From NCBI GenBank assembly GCA_019930625.1, contig CP082844.1, positions 5,270,001 through 5,334,000 on the forward strand: a DNA stretch of 64,000 bases, read 5' to 3'. The translations under genes and the position numbers were made by a program. Below the pieces are notes generated by a model that was not told the origin of the DNA, searched no databases, and saw nothing but the letters and a program-made list of their open reading frames with translations. How positions within the stretch are numbered: the stretch's first letter is position 1; the number at the start of each line of letters is the position of its first letter. This DNA comes from Nocardia asteroides (GTDB lineage: Bacteria > Actinomycetota > Actinomycetes > Mycobacteriales > Mycobacteriaceae). Shown here piece after piece: positions 1 to 9,092 of this stretch.

Positions 1-78
1 GGCCAGCTCGTGGACGTCGAACTCCTCGGTGAGGTGCTCCTCGACGAGGTCGACAAGCCGGTTGAGTGCCGAGATCAA
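1..78 (-). CDS. AraC-type transcriptional regulator, N-terminal fragment cut by window edge
   Basis: Only the first 26 codons are inside the window. They read through ALNRLVDLVEEHL and FDVHELA, the helical opening of an AraC/XylS DNA-binding domain of the kind that starts actinobacterial AraC proteins with a GyrI-like effector domain. The start is uncertain. A TTG at 78 has a strong AAGGAGG (83-89) but only four bases of spacing, while an in-frame ATG at 96 has no clear ribosome site. The gene is divergent from the imine-reductase-like gene about 250 bp away, so it may regulate it; that is inference from position. The family call rests on a short segment. Confidence 0.6.
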   Translation of the reverse strand, partial: MISALNRLVDLVEEHLTEEFDVHELA

Positions 79-328
79 GAGGCCTCCTTCCGACATCAAC
101 CCTGGCCGAAAGTACCCCGGCCGCGCCCGATCGCCGCGAACCGATTCGATCATTTGCGTCGATGGGTGATCCACACCACCGCCGTAGGAGCCGCGGTGTT
201 CTGACCTTGTCCCGAACCAGGAGGTAAGTTACCGGGACCCGAAGTGCGGTCTTCCCGACGTGGACGGCGGCAGTCACTATCGAGTCCGGTGCCGACACGA
301 TCTGCGAAACCGTATTCGAAGGAAACAA

Positions 329-1207
329 ATGATGTCCAAGTCAGCTGGTTCGGTGACGGTTATCGGTCTGGGGCCGATGGGGCAGGCGATGGTTCGGTCG
401 TTGTGTGCCTCCGGCACGAAAGTGACCGTGTGGAACCGCAGCCCCGAGAAGGCCGACGAGGTAGTCGAATTCGGCGCCGTGCGAGCCGAAACTGTGGGAC
501 AAGCTTTGAGCGCCGGCGAGGTGATCGTCCTCAGCTTGACCGACTATCCCGCAATGTACGACGTGCTCGAGCCTGTGGCAGAGCATCTGCCGGGCAAGAT
601 AATCGTCAACCTCTCGTCGGACGCGCCGGAAAGTACACGGACAGCGGGGGAATGGATCCGTGCGCGTGGAGGTCGATTCCTCGCTGGTGGAGTGATGGCC
701 GACAGCGATGGCGTAGGGAGTTCCGCCGCCTATATCTTCTACAGCGGCCCCCGCGATGTCTTCGCTGCATGTGCCGACGTGCTCCGGCCGCTGGGCAGGC
801 CGGAGTACCTCGGTGCGGACGAGGGGATCGCACAGCTGTACTACCAGGCGATCCTGGCAATGTTCCTACCCGGGCTGCTCGCCTTCGAGCAGGCACTGGC
901 CATGATCGATCGATCAGGCGAATCGATCGAACGCTTCCTGCCGTACGCACAACGGTCGATGGGCGACATGGCGGATCTGTATGCCGCGGTGGCGGCCATG
1001 ACAACCACCGGCGGGCGGCGCGATATGGCCTATCTGCGCATGATGGCGGCCGGCGCGCAGCATGTCGTCCGAACCGCCACGGCCGCCGGAGTAGACAAGG
1101 AGTTGGCGCACGCAGTGCGGACCTACTGGATTCGGGCACTGGCTGCAAGCGAGCGAGCGGGTGTACCGATATCGACCTTCCAACTGCTCCGAGGTGACCC
1201 GAAATAG
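329..1207 (+). CDS. NAD(P)-dependent imine-reductase-like oxidoreductase
   Basis: A 292-residue protein of the beta-hydroxyacid dehydrogenase/imine reductase superfamily. The N-terminal Rossmann domain shows GLGPMG at residues 13-18 and VWNRSPEKA, where the Arg/Ser pair suggests NADPH binding. The C-terminal half, starting around EGIAQLYYQAIL, is the all-helical dimerisation domain of imine reductases and reductive aminases, which reduce cyclic or preformed imines in the cytosol. The catalytic-position residue appears to be Tyr (QLYYQ) rather than Asp, but this needs an alignment. GAAGGA at 318-323 serves either of two adjacent ATG codons (329 and 332). The length is normal for the family. 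The physiological substrate is unknown. Confidence 0.8.
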   Translation: MMSKSAGSVTVIGLGPMGQAMVRSLCASGTKVTVWNRSPEKADEVVEFGAVRAETVGQALSAGEVIVLSLTDYPAMYDVLEPVAEHLPGKIIVNLSSDAPESTRTAGEWIRARGGRFLAGGVMADSDGVGSSAAYIFYSGPRDVFAACADVLRPLGRPEYLGADEGIAQLYYQAILAMFLPGLLAFEQALAMIDRSGESIERFLPYAQRSMGDMADLYAAVAAMTTTGGRRDMAYLRMMAAGAQHVVRTATAAGVDKELAHAVRTYWIRALAASERAGVPISTFQLLRGDPK

Positions 1208-1331
1208 TGGTGTTGTCGGCGTTCGCGATGACATCGGCACCGAAACCGAGCGGCATCACTCCTGACCAGGAAAGGTTTGAGGGACAACATGATCGGCTAT
1301 TGCCGGGGGGAACGAGTGAAGGAGGCTGCTC

Positions 1332-1499
1332 ATGCCCATCAGATACCGTCAGCGCAAATCCTTCGGGCCGCTGAAACTCAATTTCACCCAGTCGGGTCTG
1401 TCCTCGTGGAGTATCAAGATCGGCCCGTGGTCGTGGAACTCCCGCAGCAAGAAGAACAATGTCGACCTGCCGGGACCGCTCAGCTGGCGCCAGCGCTGA
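1332..1499 (+). CDS. DUF4236 domain protein
   Basis: A 55-residue protein beginning MPIRYRQRKSFGPLKLN and containing GLSSWSIKIGPWSWNSR, which match the compact DUF4236 domain seen at the start of many bacterial proteins and as a free-standing small protein in actinobacteria. GAAGGAGG lies at 1317-1324, seven bases before the ATG, a strong start. Function is unknown; the Trp- and Gly-rich beta character is typical of the family. Its last 41 bases overlap, in another frame, the open frame of the immunity-like protein downstream, so the two may be translationally linked. Confidence 0.75.
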   Translation: MPIRYRQRKSFGPLKLNFTQSGLSSWSIKIGPWSWNSRSKKNNVDLPGPLSWRQR

Positions 1500-2025
1500 G
1501 CGATCCCGCGCTCGATCACCGAACTCGCGGAGTTTGTTCACCTCCGCCTTGCTGCCGGATCAGCTGGATATCCGCTTTTTCGGGGATGTCGCCTTCGCGC
1601 GCATCATGCACGCAACCGGCGACGTCGCCACTCTGTTCTTCCGGCACGAAGCCGGAAGGTGGACGTTGTGCGCGGACGCTGACGAGGAGCTGTCGTTGGA
1701 ACAGCTCGAGGACAACGTGTGGCCTGCGATGCCGCCGGAGGCGACCCGTCTGATGCGCACTGTGCATGCGCTGTGGCGCAAGCCGATCGGCCGACTGACT
1801 ATCGAGGATGTTCGTTGCCTGCTGCAGCAGAACGAAGGTGTCGATGTCTTGTTGCCGCGCGCGTTGATCCAGCTGCAATGGAATCCACTTGCCGAGGGCG
1901 ACCTTTTTCCTGGCGACCTGCTGGTCGCGACCCTCCGAGTCGGCCACGAGCACTGGACACAGGATCCTGTCGCGGTCACTCGCATTCGGATCATCATCGA
2001 CAAGCTCAATGACCTGGGTGATTGA
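1459..2025 (+). CDS. CdiI-like contact-dependent inhibition immunity protein (start uncertain)
   Basis: The C-terminal half, from LSLEQLEDNVWP through RLTIEDVRCLLQQNEG and NPLAEGDLFPGDLL, matches the CdiI_3-type immunity family, in which a short helical domain ends in an NPLAEGDxYPGDLL motif. The preceding 45 residues (LDIRFFGDVAF through GRWTLCADAD) resemble the last strands of a SnoaL/NTF2-like fold, so this may be a fusion or a rearranged gene. The first 25 codons overlap the DUF4236 gene in another frame and are Arg/Ser-rich, so the true start may be a TTG at 1534 or 1549; no good ribosome site settles it. No cognate toxin is adjacent. Immunity function is inferred from family resemblance only. 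Confidence 0.55.
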   Translation: MSTCRDRSAGASAERSRARSPNSRSLFTSALLPDQLDIRFFGDVAFARIMHATGDVATLFFRHEAGRWTLCADADEELSLEQLEDNVWPAMPPEATRLMRTVHALWRKPIGRLTIEDVRCLLQQNEGVDVLLPRALIQLQWNPLAEGDLFPGDLLVATLRVGHEHWTQDPVAVTRIRIIIDKLNDLGD

Positions 2026-2183
2026 CCGAAAACGGTGCACCGCACGAGGAGATCTGGAACTGCGCAATAGATTTCCTCGCCGAGCTGCGTGGGCGTTGAC
2101 CACCGACGTCCGGTACGAGCGGAGTTGACGGTGGCCGACGGGGTGGCGGTGGCCCACCCCGGATGCGGGAAGGCACAGGCGGT

Positions 2184-2231
2184 GCGGGTGCGAAGTTCTG
2201 GATGAGTGTGCTCACCCACCTTCGCACCCGC
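2184..2231. terminator. Stem-loop between convergent genes
   Basis: A perfect 12-bp stem, GCGGGTGCGAAG pairing with CTTCGCACCCGC, with a 24-base loop. It sits between the immunity-like gene (+) and the carboxylase gene (-), where a bidirectional terminator is expected. There is no U-tract, as is usual in actinobacteria. The long loop makes the call moderate. Confidence 0.45.
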
Positions 2232-2264
2232 GGCGTCGGGACCTGTTCTCCTGGCCTTGAAAGT

Positions 2265-2294
2265 CCGCCCGGCTTCTCCTTTACGTCCGGGCGG
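2265..2294 (-). terminator. Candidate hairpin overlapping the carboxylase stop codon
   Basis: CCGCCCGG (2265-2272) pairs with CCGGGCGG (2287-2294) around a loop holding the TAA stop of the carboxylase gene. Read on the minus strand the stem is followed by ACTTTC, a weak U-rich tail. It may end that transcript. Confidence 0.35.
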
Positions 2295-5200
2295 GTTGGT
2301 CGGCCAGGTGTGCTTCGATGGCCTCGATGATGCGGGGGCGGAGTTCGGAGGGGTTGATGATGGCGTCGACCGAACCGACCTCGACAGCGCGCTGAATATT
2401 GTGCACGCGGTCGAATTCCGCGGCTACCTCGCCGAGCTTCTCCGCGCGGACCGACGACCGGATCTCATCGAGCTCCGCGGTCAGGGCCGCGCGCTCGGTG
2501 CCGGTCGCGCTCGCGACGCGTTCCTCCAGTTCCCGCACTCGCGCGTCGGCAGCGGTCCGCGCGTTGACCTCGCTGGAGAACACCACCGCGGCGGCCGGGG
2601 CGCCACCGAGTACCGAGGCGAACGAGCCTTCCAACGCGAGCACGGTCATGTTCGGGTTCAGCGCCTTCGAGAACACCACGAACGCGCCGCCGTGGTATCG
2701 GGAGATCACGCAGAACACGATGGGACCGCGGAAGTTCACGATGGCGCGGCCGATCTCGGCACCGTACTCCAACTGCAGCTTCCGCATCGACTCCGGCGAG
2801 CCGTCGAATCCGGACAGGTTCGCCAGCACTACCAGCGGCCGGTTGCCGCTGGCCGCGTTGATCGCCCGAGCGGCCTTCTTCGACGACAATGGGAACAGCG
2901 TGCCCGCGGTGTAGGTGTCGGGGCCGTCGGTGGACGGGAAGCCGCGCCGCGGCACATTCCGCGATTCGATGCCCAGCAGGCACACCGGGATGCCGCCGAG
3001 CCGTGCGTCCTGCACCACGGCGGTATCGGCGTCGGCCATGCCCGCCCACCGCTCCAGCACCGGATGGTCCTGATCGGAGAGTGCCCGCATCACGGCCCGG
3101 ATGTCGAAAGGCTTCTTCCGATCCGGGTTGGCGGTGGCGGAGAAGATCTCTCCGACGGTGGTGAAGTCGCTGTCCGCCGACACATGCGGGAAATCGGAGA
3201 CATCGCGATCGACCGGGTCACTGGTCTGCGACCGTCGCGGCGCCTGCTCACCGGGCGCGACGTAGGTGTGCTCGTAGTGCGACATCAGCACGTTCCGCGC
3301 GGCGGTCAGGTTCGGCGCCCAGTACTGCGCCTGCCCGTTCGGACCCATCACCCGGTCGTAGCCGCCGATACCGAAGTTGTCCTCGGCGGAGACGCCGCCG
3401 GAGAAGTCCAGCGACTGCTTGCCGGTGAGCACCATCGCCGAGTCCGGAGTCATCACCAGGATGCCCTTGGTATGCATGAGCATTGTCGCTTCGGCATTCC
3501 AGTACGGCTGCGCGCCGACGTTGATGCCCGCGACGACGATGTTGATCTCGCCCCCATCCTGGGTGAACTCGACGATCCGCTTGAGCGCGGCGGCCACCCA
3601 GTCCATGTTCTCGGTGCCCGATCGCATCGAGATGCGGGCGCCGGAGGACAGCGCATACCACTCCAGCGGGATCCGCATCTTCTCCGCCAGGTCCAGTGCG
3701 GCGATGACGCGGCGGCATTCCGGTTCCGACAGCGCGCCCAGCGATTTGGTCGGATCGCCGAGCAGCACCACCCGAGTGACGCCCTCCGGGTGCTGCGCGG
3801 TCGGCGTGGTGACCACACCGGCGACGATCGCCGCCGTGTTGCGACCCTTGGGCCGGTCGACCGGCACCAGAGTGTGATCGGCGTCGAGGTCGTATTCGGT
3901 GAACTCGCCGAGCAGGCCGGTCAGTTCGTAGGGGTAGACGGTGTTGCGGCTCGCCGCCCGCAGCACTTTCTGCCGGTACTCGTCGAGAGGCTCGACCGGG
4001 TCGTCGGTGCGCTCACCGATCGTGACCTTCGTGCCGGTGGCGTCGAAGGAGATATGCACAGCGACCTTGACCAGCTCGCCGGTCTCCGGGGTGCGGTGCC
4101 GGGCGATGAGCAGGATCTCTTCCAGTCCGGCGCCCACGGTGGTCGGCTGGATGCGCTCGACGACGGTGTCCAGCTCGGCACGGGTGATGTCGAGCGGCGG
4201 CCAGATGTACATGACGATGCGGTTGGTGTGGGAGCGGGCGGACGACGCTCGCAGCGACCGAGCCCGGCGGATCGAGTCCAGGCAGGCGGCGACGGTGTTC
4301 TCCGCCGTCGGCAGCGCGAGCAACCGGCCGTCGTGGTCGCGCAGCGCGGTCAGGTCACGCACCTGCGTGAACGCGACGAGACGCTCGTCGGCCGGGTTCT
4401 CCTTCGCCACGCAGCGGAAGAGGTAGACCTCCTCGTCCGAGGACGGCTGCCTGGTGAGATCGAAATTGCGCAGCCGTGTCATCTGCATCCGCTGCGCGAT
4501 GTAGGGGTGCAGGCCGCGGATCAGCCGCTCCTCGGCCATGCCGGTGTCCGACGGGCGGAACGTGAAGTGATGGTGCATGATCGCGCCGTTGCTCCCGGCC
4601 ACGGTGGCGGTGATCCGGTGCACCCGCTCCGGCAGGGACCGCGCGGCGAGCACCTCATGCAGTGCGGCGGCCATCGCGTCGAAGCCCTCGGGCTGCTTCT
4701 CCCAGCTCAGGTAGATGTCGGCCTCGATGGACGCGGTGCCATCGGCCAGCTCGGCGAGACCACGCAGCACGGTGTCGAGAGCGTCGAACCGCACCGCGGC
4801 CGAGACCAGACTCGTGCCTTTACGTTCGGCGATCACGAAGGTGCATCCGCCCGCCTGCTCGGTACGGACGCTGGTGAGGCCCTTGTTGCCGTAGTAGCGG
4901 CGGGTGAGCACCTCGAGCATGACGGTGTTGTCCGCCCCGCCGCGCACCAGGCGCTGGCCGAGCAACCGCACCAGCGGCTCGGTGCTGCGCACCATCTCGG
5001 CGATGCGGTCGGCTCGATCGGGGGTGTCCGGGTGCGCGTCCAGATGACTCAGGTGCCTGCGGACCGTGGCGTACACCTCGGCCCGGTTGCGCCGCAGCAG
5101 CGGCTGGCCGAACCAGGCGTACACCAGGCCGCGGGCGAGGTCGGCGATCACCGGGAAGCGCACCTGTGTCGCGCCGACCAGCCGCTCCAGCGCCGCGCTC

Positions 5201-7758
5201 ACGGGCTCGCTCAAAGCCCGCTCCGGCACCGGCTCCCGCAGCCACTCGCGCAGCAGCGCGGTGATGACCTCGACGGTGTCGGACGGCCGTTGCTGGGCGA
5301 GGAAGATCCGGAACACCGCGGACTCGAGTTCGGGGGTGCGTTCCAGGTCGGTGACGCCGTAGTGCCCCAACGCCTTGGCCAGCTTGGCCCGGTACGACTC
5401 CGGCAGACCGGCCCGCTCCACGTCGAGGCTTCGCATGTAGGTGTGGAAGTACTCCCGCGCGCTGTGCACGTGGCTCTGACCGCCGCCGTCCTCGTCCCAC
5501 GAGCGGTTGAGGCTCAGCTCGGCGAGGTCGGCGAAGACCTGTACGAGTTCGACCTCCTCGGCCAGCGGCCTGCGGTTGTCCGCCACGGCCGCTCGGCGCG
5601 CGGTGAGGTAGTCGCCGAGGACACGGCGGTCGTCGTGCGGGTCGACGTCGAAGCCGAGCAGCAGGCTGCGCAGGTCCTGCAGCGTGCGGGCCACCCGCTC
5701 GTGCGGCTGGGCGGGCGCGGGCGCGACCGGCAGATCCAGTTCGACCGTCGCGACGGCCGCGCCGTCGGCCTCCTCGCCGTCCTCGGCGATGGGCTCCAGC
5801 CGCAGCAGCGGCGCGCCCGTCTCCACCTGGGTGCCGACGGAAACCGCGCACTCCTTCAACCGGGCCCGGAACGGCGCGCGCAGCACCGTCTCCATCTTCA
5901 TGCTCTCCAGCACCAGAACGGGCGCGCCCGCCTCGACCTCGGCGCCGACCTCCAGCGGAGTGGCGACGACCAGCGCGGGCGCGGGGGAGCGGACGACACC
6001 GCCCTCATCCCGGCTGATCCGGTGGGTCACGCCGTCGACATCGACCAGGTGGATCGGTCCGTGCGTGCCCGTGGTGAGGCGGTACCGGGTGCCGTTGACC
6101 ACGATCTGCCCGGTGTGGTGGTCGAAGCGTTCCAGATCGACGTCGGCGATGCGGAGATCCCCGCCCGCTTCGACACCGACCCGGAACCGATGAGCACCGA
6201 CGCGCGCGACGCGCACCCGGTAGCCGACGCCGCGCAGCTTCAGGTCGTGCGGCCGCCCGCTCTGGTGCTGCACCTGCGGGCGTCCGCCTGCGGCGGTGGA
6301 CAGCAGCCGGTCCCGCTCGACCCGCTCTTCCTCCTCGTAGGCGTCGATGGCGGCCGCGGCCACCGCGACGGTGGAGTGGCGGTGCGACACGAGACGGCCC
6401 TCGCCGCGCACGCGGTCGATCCAGCCGGTGTCGGCGACCGCGTCGATCACCTCGGGCTGGGCGAGCAGGTCGAGTACGAAACTCTTGTTGGTGGCGCCGC
6501 CCTCGATGACCACTCGGGTCTGCGAGACCGCCCGGCGCAGCCTGCCCAGCGCCTCGTCGCGGTTGCGGCCGTAAGCGATGATCTTGGCGATCATGGAGTC
6601 GAAGTCGGCCGGGATGGTGTCGCCCTCGCTGACACCGGTGTCCACGCGGATGCCGGGGCCGGCGGGCAGGTCCAGGCGAGCGATACGGCCCGGGGCAGGC
6701 GCGAAGTCGCGATCCGGATCCTCGGCGTTGAGCCGCGCTTCGATGGCGTGGCCGCGCTCAGCCGGGGGCTCGCCCTCGAGCTTGCCGCCGGAGGCCACGT
6801 GCAGCTGCGCCCGGACCAGGTCGAAACCGGTGGTCGATTCGGTGATCGGGTGTTCGACTTGCAGCCGGGTGTTGACCTCGAGGAAGGCGAACAGCTGGTC
6901 ACCGGGGTGGTACAGGAACTCGACGGTCGCCGCGCCGCGGTATCCGACCGCGATCGCCAGCCGCTCGGCCGACGCCTTGAGATCGGCGGTCTGCTCGGGG
7001 CTCAGCACCGGCGACGCGGACTCCTCGATGATCTTCTGGTTGCGTCGTTGCACCGAGCAGTCGCGCACACCGAGTGCCCAGGCGGTGCCCTGACCGTCCG
7101 CGATGACCTGCACCTCGACGTGGCGGGCCCCGGTGACGAGCCGCTCCAGGAAGACGACGCCGCTGCCGAAGGCCCGCGCGGCTTCCTGGCGGGTGCGTTC
7201 GTAGGCGTCGACGAGTTCGGCCTCGTTGGTGATCACCCGGATACCGCGACCACCGCCACCGGCGGTGGCCTTGAGCATCAGCGGGTAGCCGATCTCGGCC
7301 GCGGCGGCCAGGGCGGCGTCCACGGACTCGACCGCACCCCGGCTCCACGGCGCGACCGGCACGCCGACCTCCTCGGCGATCAGCTTGGCGCCGATCTTGT
7401 CGCCGAGCTTGCGCATCGCGTCCGGGCTCGGGCCGATGAAGGTGATGCCGATCTGCTCGCACAACTCCGCGAACGCCGGGTCCTCCGCGACGAAACCCCA
7501 GCCGACCCAGGCGGCATCGGATCCAGTCGCCACCAGCGCACGCTCGAGCGCCTTCAGGTCGAGGTAGGGGCGTGCGGATGCGGGACCGAGATCGTAGGCG
7601 ATGTCGGCCTCTCGCACGAACGTCGCGTTCCGGTCCACATCGGTATAGAGAGCGACGGTTTCGATCGGTCTCGCGGTCTCGGCCGCCAGATCCCGGACAG
7701 CGTGGATAAGGCGCATCGCCGCCTCTCCCCGGTTGACGATGGCGATGCGATTGAACAC
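2281..7758 (-). CDS. Single-chain acyl-CoA carboxylase (biotin carboxylase-BCCP-central-carboxyltransferase)
   Basis: A 1825-residue enzyme carrying every acyl-CoA carboxylase activity on one chain. The biotin carboxylase starts at residue 1 (FNRIAIVNRGEAAMR) with the ATP-grasp glycine loop GGGGRG at 167-172 and EVNTRLQVEH at 294-303. The biotin carrier site is VLESMKMET, with the acceptor Lys near residue 621. A long central region (about 680-1300) is followed by a carboxyltransferase containing NLSGFDGSPESM and ISRYHGGAFVVF. The order BC-BCCP-central-CT is that of eukaryotic acetyl-CoA carboxylase rather than the usual split actinobacterial AccA/AccD subunits. It would make malonyl-CoA or a longer carboxyacyl-CoA for lipid synthesis; the substrate is not visible. 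GTG start with GGAAGGAG nine bases upstream. Confidence 0.9.
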   Translation of the reverse strand: MFNRIAIVNRGEAAMRLIHAVRDLAAETARPIETVALYTDVDRNATFVREADIAYDLGPASARPYLDLKALERALVATGSDAAWVGWGFVAEDPAFAELCEQIGITFIGPSPDAMRKLGDKIGAKLIAEEVGVPVAPWSRGAVESVDAALAAAAEIGYPLMLKATAGGGGRGIRVITNEAELVDAYERTRQEAARAFGSGVVFLERLVTGARHVEVQVIADGQGTAWALGVRDCSVQRRNQKIIEESASPVLSPEQTADLKASAERLAIAVGYRGAATVEFLYHPGDQLFAFLEVNTRLQVEHPITESTTGFDLVRAQLHVASGGKLEGEPPAERGHAIEARLNAEDPDRDFAPAPGRIARLDLPAGPGIRVDTGVSEGDTIPADFDSMIAKIIAYGRNRDEALGRLRRAVSQTRVVIEGGATNKSFVLDLLAQPEVIDAVADTGWIDRVRGEGRLVSHRHSTVAVAAAAIDAYEEEERVERDRLLSTAAGGRPQVQHQSGRPHDLKLRGVGYRVRVARVGAHRFRVGVEAGGDLRIADVDLERFDHHTGQIVVNGTRYRLTTGTHGPIHLVDVDGVTHRISRDEGGVVRSPAPALVVATPLEVGAEVEAGAPVLVLESMKMETVLRAPFRARLKECAVSVGTQVETGAPLLRLEPIAEDGEEADGAAVATVELDLPVAPAPAQPHERVARTLQDLRSLLLGFDVDPHDDRRVLGDYLTARRAAVADNRRPLAEEVELVQVFADLAELSLNRSWDEDGGGQSHVHSAREYFHTYMRSLDVERAGLPESYRAKLAKALGHYGVTDLERTPELESAVFRIFLAQQRPSDTVEVITALLREWLREPVPERALSEPVSAALERLVGATQVRFPVIADLARGLVYAWFGQPLLRRNRAEVYATVRRHLSHLDAHPDTPDRADRIAEMVRSTEPLVRLLGQRLVRGGADNTVMLEVLTRRYYGNKGLTSVRTEQAGGCTFVIAERKGTSLVSAAVRFDALDTVLRGLAELADGTASIEADIYLSWEKQPEGFDAMAAALHEVLAARSLPERVHRITATVAGSNGAIMHHHFTFRPSDTGMAEERLIRGLHPYIAQRMQMTRLRNFDLTRQPSSDEEVYLFRCVAKENPADERLVAFTQVRDLTALRDHDGRLLALPTAENTVAACLDSIRRARSLRASSARSHTNRIVMYIWPPLDITRAELDTVVERIQPTTVGAGLEEILLIARHRTPETGELVKVAVHISFDATGTKVTIGERTDDPVEPLDEYRQKVLRAASRNTVYPYELTGLLGEFTEYDLDADHTLVPVDRPKGRNTAAIVAGVVTTPTAQHPEGVTRVVLLGDPTKSLGALSEPECRRVIAALDLAEKMRIPLEWYALSSGARISMRSGTENMDWVAAALKRIVEFTQDGGEINIVVAGINVGAQPYWNAEATMLMHTKGILVMTPDSAMVLTGKQSLDFSGGVSAEDNFGIGGYDRVMGPNGQAQYWAPNLTAARNVLMSHYEHTYVAPGEQAPRRSQTSDPVDRDVSDFPHVSADSDFTTVGEIFSATANPDRKKPFDIRAVMRALSDQDHPVLERWAGMADADTAVVQDARLGGIPVCLLGIESRNVPRRGFPSTDGPDTYTAGTLFPLSSKKAARAINAASGNRPLVVLANLSGFDGSPESMRKLQLEYGAEIGRAIVNFRGPIVFCVISRYHGGAFVVFSKALNPNMTVLALEGSFASVLGGAPAAAVVFSSEVNARTAADARVRELEERVASATGTERAALTAELDEIRSSVRAEKLGEVAAEFDRVHNIQRAVEVGSVDAIINPSELRPRIIEAIEAHLADQPART

Positions 7759-7954
7759 TCGCCTGGCTCCTTCCTATCCCATGCTCCGGCCCCGTCGACG
7801 GGCGAGCCGATCGCGGCTGTGCGTAGTGTGCACCTCGAGCCTGGAATTATGCACGGCATATGGGCCCTACTCGCGCGTATACGTTCGGCGAGCCGTCCGC
7901 TGCCGAGGTCGATCACGTGTGGCGGTAGGCGAGCGCCTGGGCGCCCTTCGATGC

Positions 7955-8902
7955 TTACCGGGTCAGTGGCATGCCGAACGCGGCGAACAGGGTTGGTTGA
8001 AGAAAGACGGTGATGGCGGCAACCCCGCCGTGGTCTGTGGTGATGACGTGTATCGAGTGGGCTTCGAGGATGCCGTCGGCGCCACGACGGTATTCGGCTA
8101 CAGCGGGTTGTCCGTTCGCGGCCGTCGGGATCAGCAGGAGATCGCCGGGCTTGGCGAAAGCCCGCTTGGCAAGGAACCGGGTCACGGCGTCGCGGCCGGT
8201 GAACCATACCGGCACCGGCGGCATTTCCAGCCTGACGTCGGCGGCCAGCAGTTCGGTGAGGGCGGCGAGGTCGGCGTTCTCGAACGCCGCGCAGTAGCGG
8301 TCGAGTAGCGCACGGCCTCGGGCGTCCTCCGGTTCGGTCACGCTTTCGTCGGTGGGGGCGACCTCGGCGAGCCGGGCGCGTGCCCGTTGAAGTGCGCTGT
8401 TGACCGCGGATGGCGACGTTTCGAGCAGTTCGGCGACTTCGGCGGCGCTGAACTGGACGACGTCGCGCAGGATCAACACGGCTCGCTGGCGTGCAGGTAA
8501 CTCTTGCATGGCCGTCATCACCGCCAGCCGGACGCTTTCCCTGGCGACGAGGGCGCTCTCCGGGGTGAAAGCGTCTGGCAGCGGCTCCAACCATTGGTGA
8601 GTACCGGCGTCGCCGTCGAGACCCACATCTGGATCGACCGAGCCGGCGCCCAGGCCGGCCGGCAACACCCGGCGGGCGCGGTTCTCCAGTGCGCGCAGGC
8701 ACGCGGTGGTCGCGATGCGGTACAGCCAGGTCCGCAGCGCCGCGCGCTCCTCGAACGCCGGATAGCCGCGCCAACCGCGCAGGTAGGTCTCCTGGACGAG
8801 ATCCTCGGCGTCGTGCACCGAACCGAGCATGCGGTAGCAGTGGGCGATCAATTCGGCGCGGAACGGCGCCGCCTGCTCGATGAAATCCTCCTGGACCGGC
8901 AC
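7955..8902 (-). CDS. sigG: ECF RNA polymerase sigma factor with SnoaL-like C-terminus, SigG type
   Basis: A 315-residue sigma factor. Sigma region 2 runs from FRAELIAHCYRMLGS through DAEDLVQETYLRGW; region 4 includes LPARQRAVLILRDV and ETSPSAVNSALQRARARL. The last 120 residues form a SnoaL/NTF2-like domain (LLDRYCAAFENADL, LEMPPVPVWFTG), which in this ECF class replaces a separate anti-sigma factor. Length and order match Mycobacterium SigG. The start is a GTG with GGGAG seven bases upstream. It lies 196 bp upstream of the carboxylase gene on the same strand and divergent from the SDR gene, so it might control either; that is inference. No anti-sigma gene is beside it. Confidence 0.85.
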   Translation of the reverse strand: MPVQEDFIEQAAPFRAELIAHCYRMLGSVHDAEDLVQETYLRGWRGYPAFEERAALRTWLYRIATTACLRALENRARRVLPAGLGAGSVDPDVGLDGDAGTHQWLEPLPDAFTPESALVARESVRLAVMTAMQELPARQRAVLILRDVVQFSAAEVAELLETSPSAVNSALQRARARLAEVAPTDESVTEPEDARGRALLDRYCAAFENADLAALTELLAADVRLEMPPVPVWFTGRDAVTRFLAKRAFAKPGDLLLIPTAANGQPAVAEYRRGADGILEAHSIHVITTDHGGVAAITVFLQPTLFAAFGMPLTR

Positions 8903-9092
8903 AGTCGTACTCCCATTCTCGAGGTGGTGGGGACGCGAGCCCCATACCGGTACAGATTCGTCCGGCGACCGGAATTCATCGGTCGGCCCGCCACGAACGA
9001 CCAGCGGAGCCGCAACCGATGAATCGTGGCGGCGAGACGTATCTCAATCAGTACGGACTCGAAGCACCTCCCCAGCGAAAGCGAATACGACC

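Noticed and set aside
2206..8013. A 1935-codon plus-strand open frame
   Set aside because: It lies antisense to the acyl-CoA carboxylase gene, whose motifs and ribosome site are clear. Long opposite-strand frames are common in GC-rich genes.
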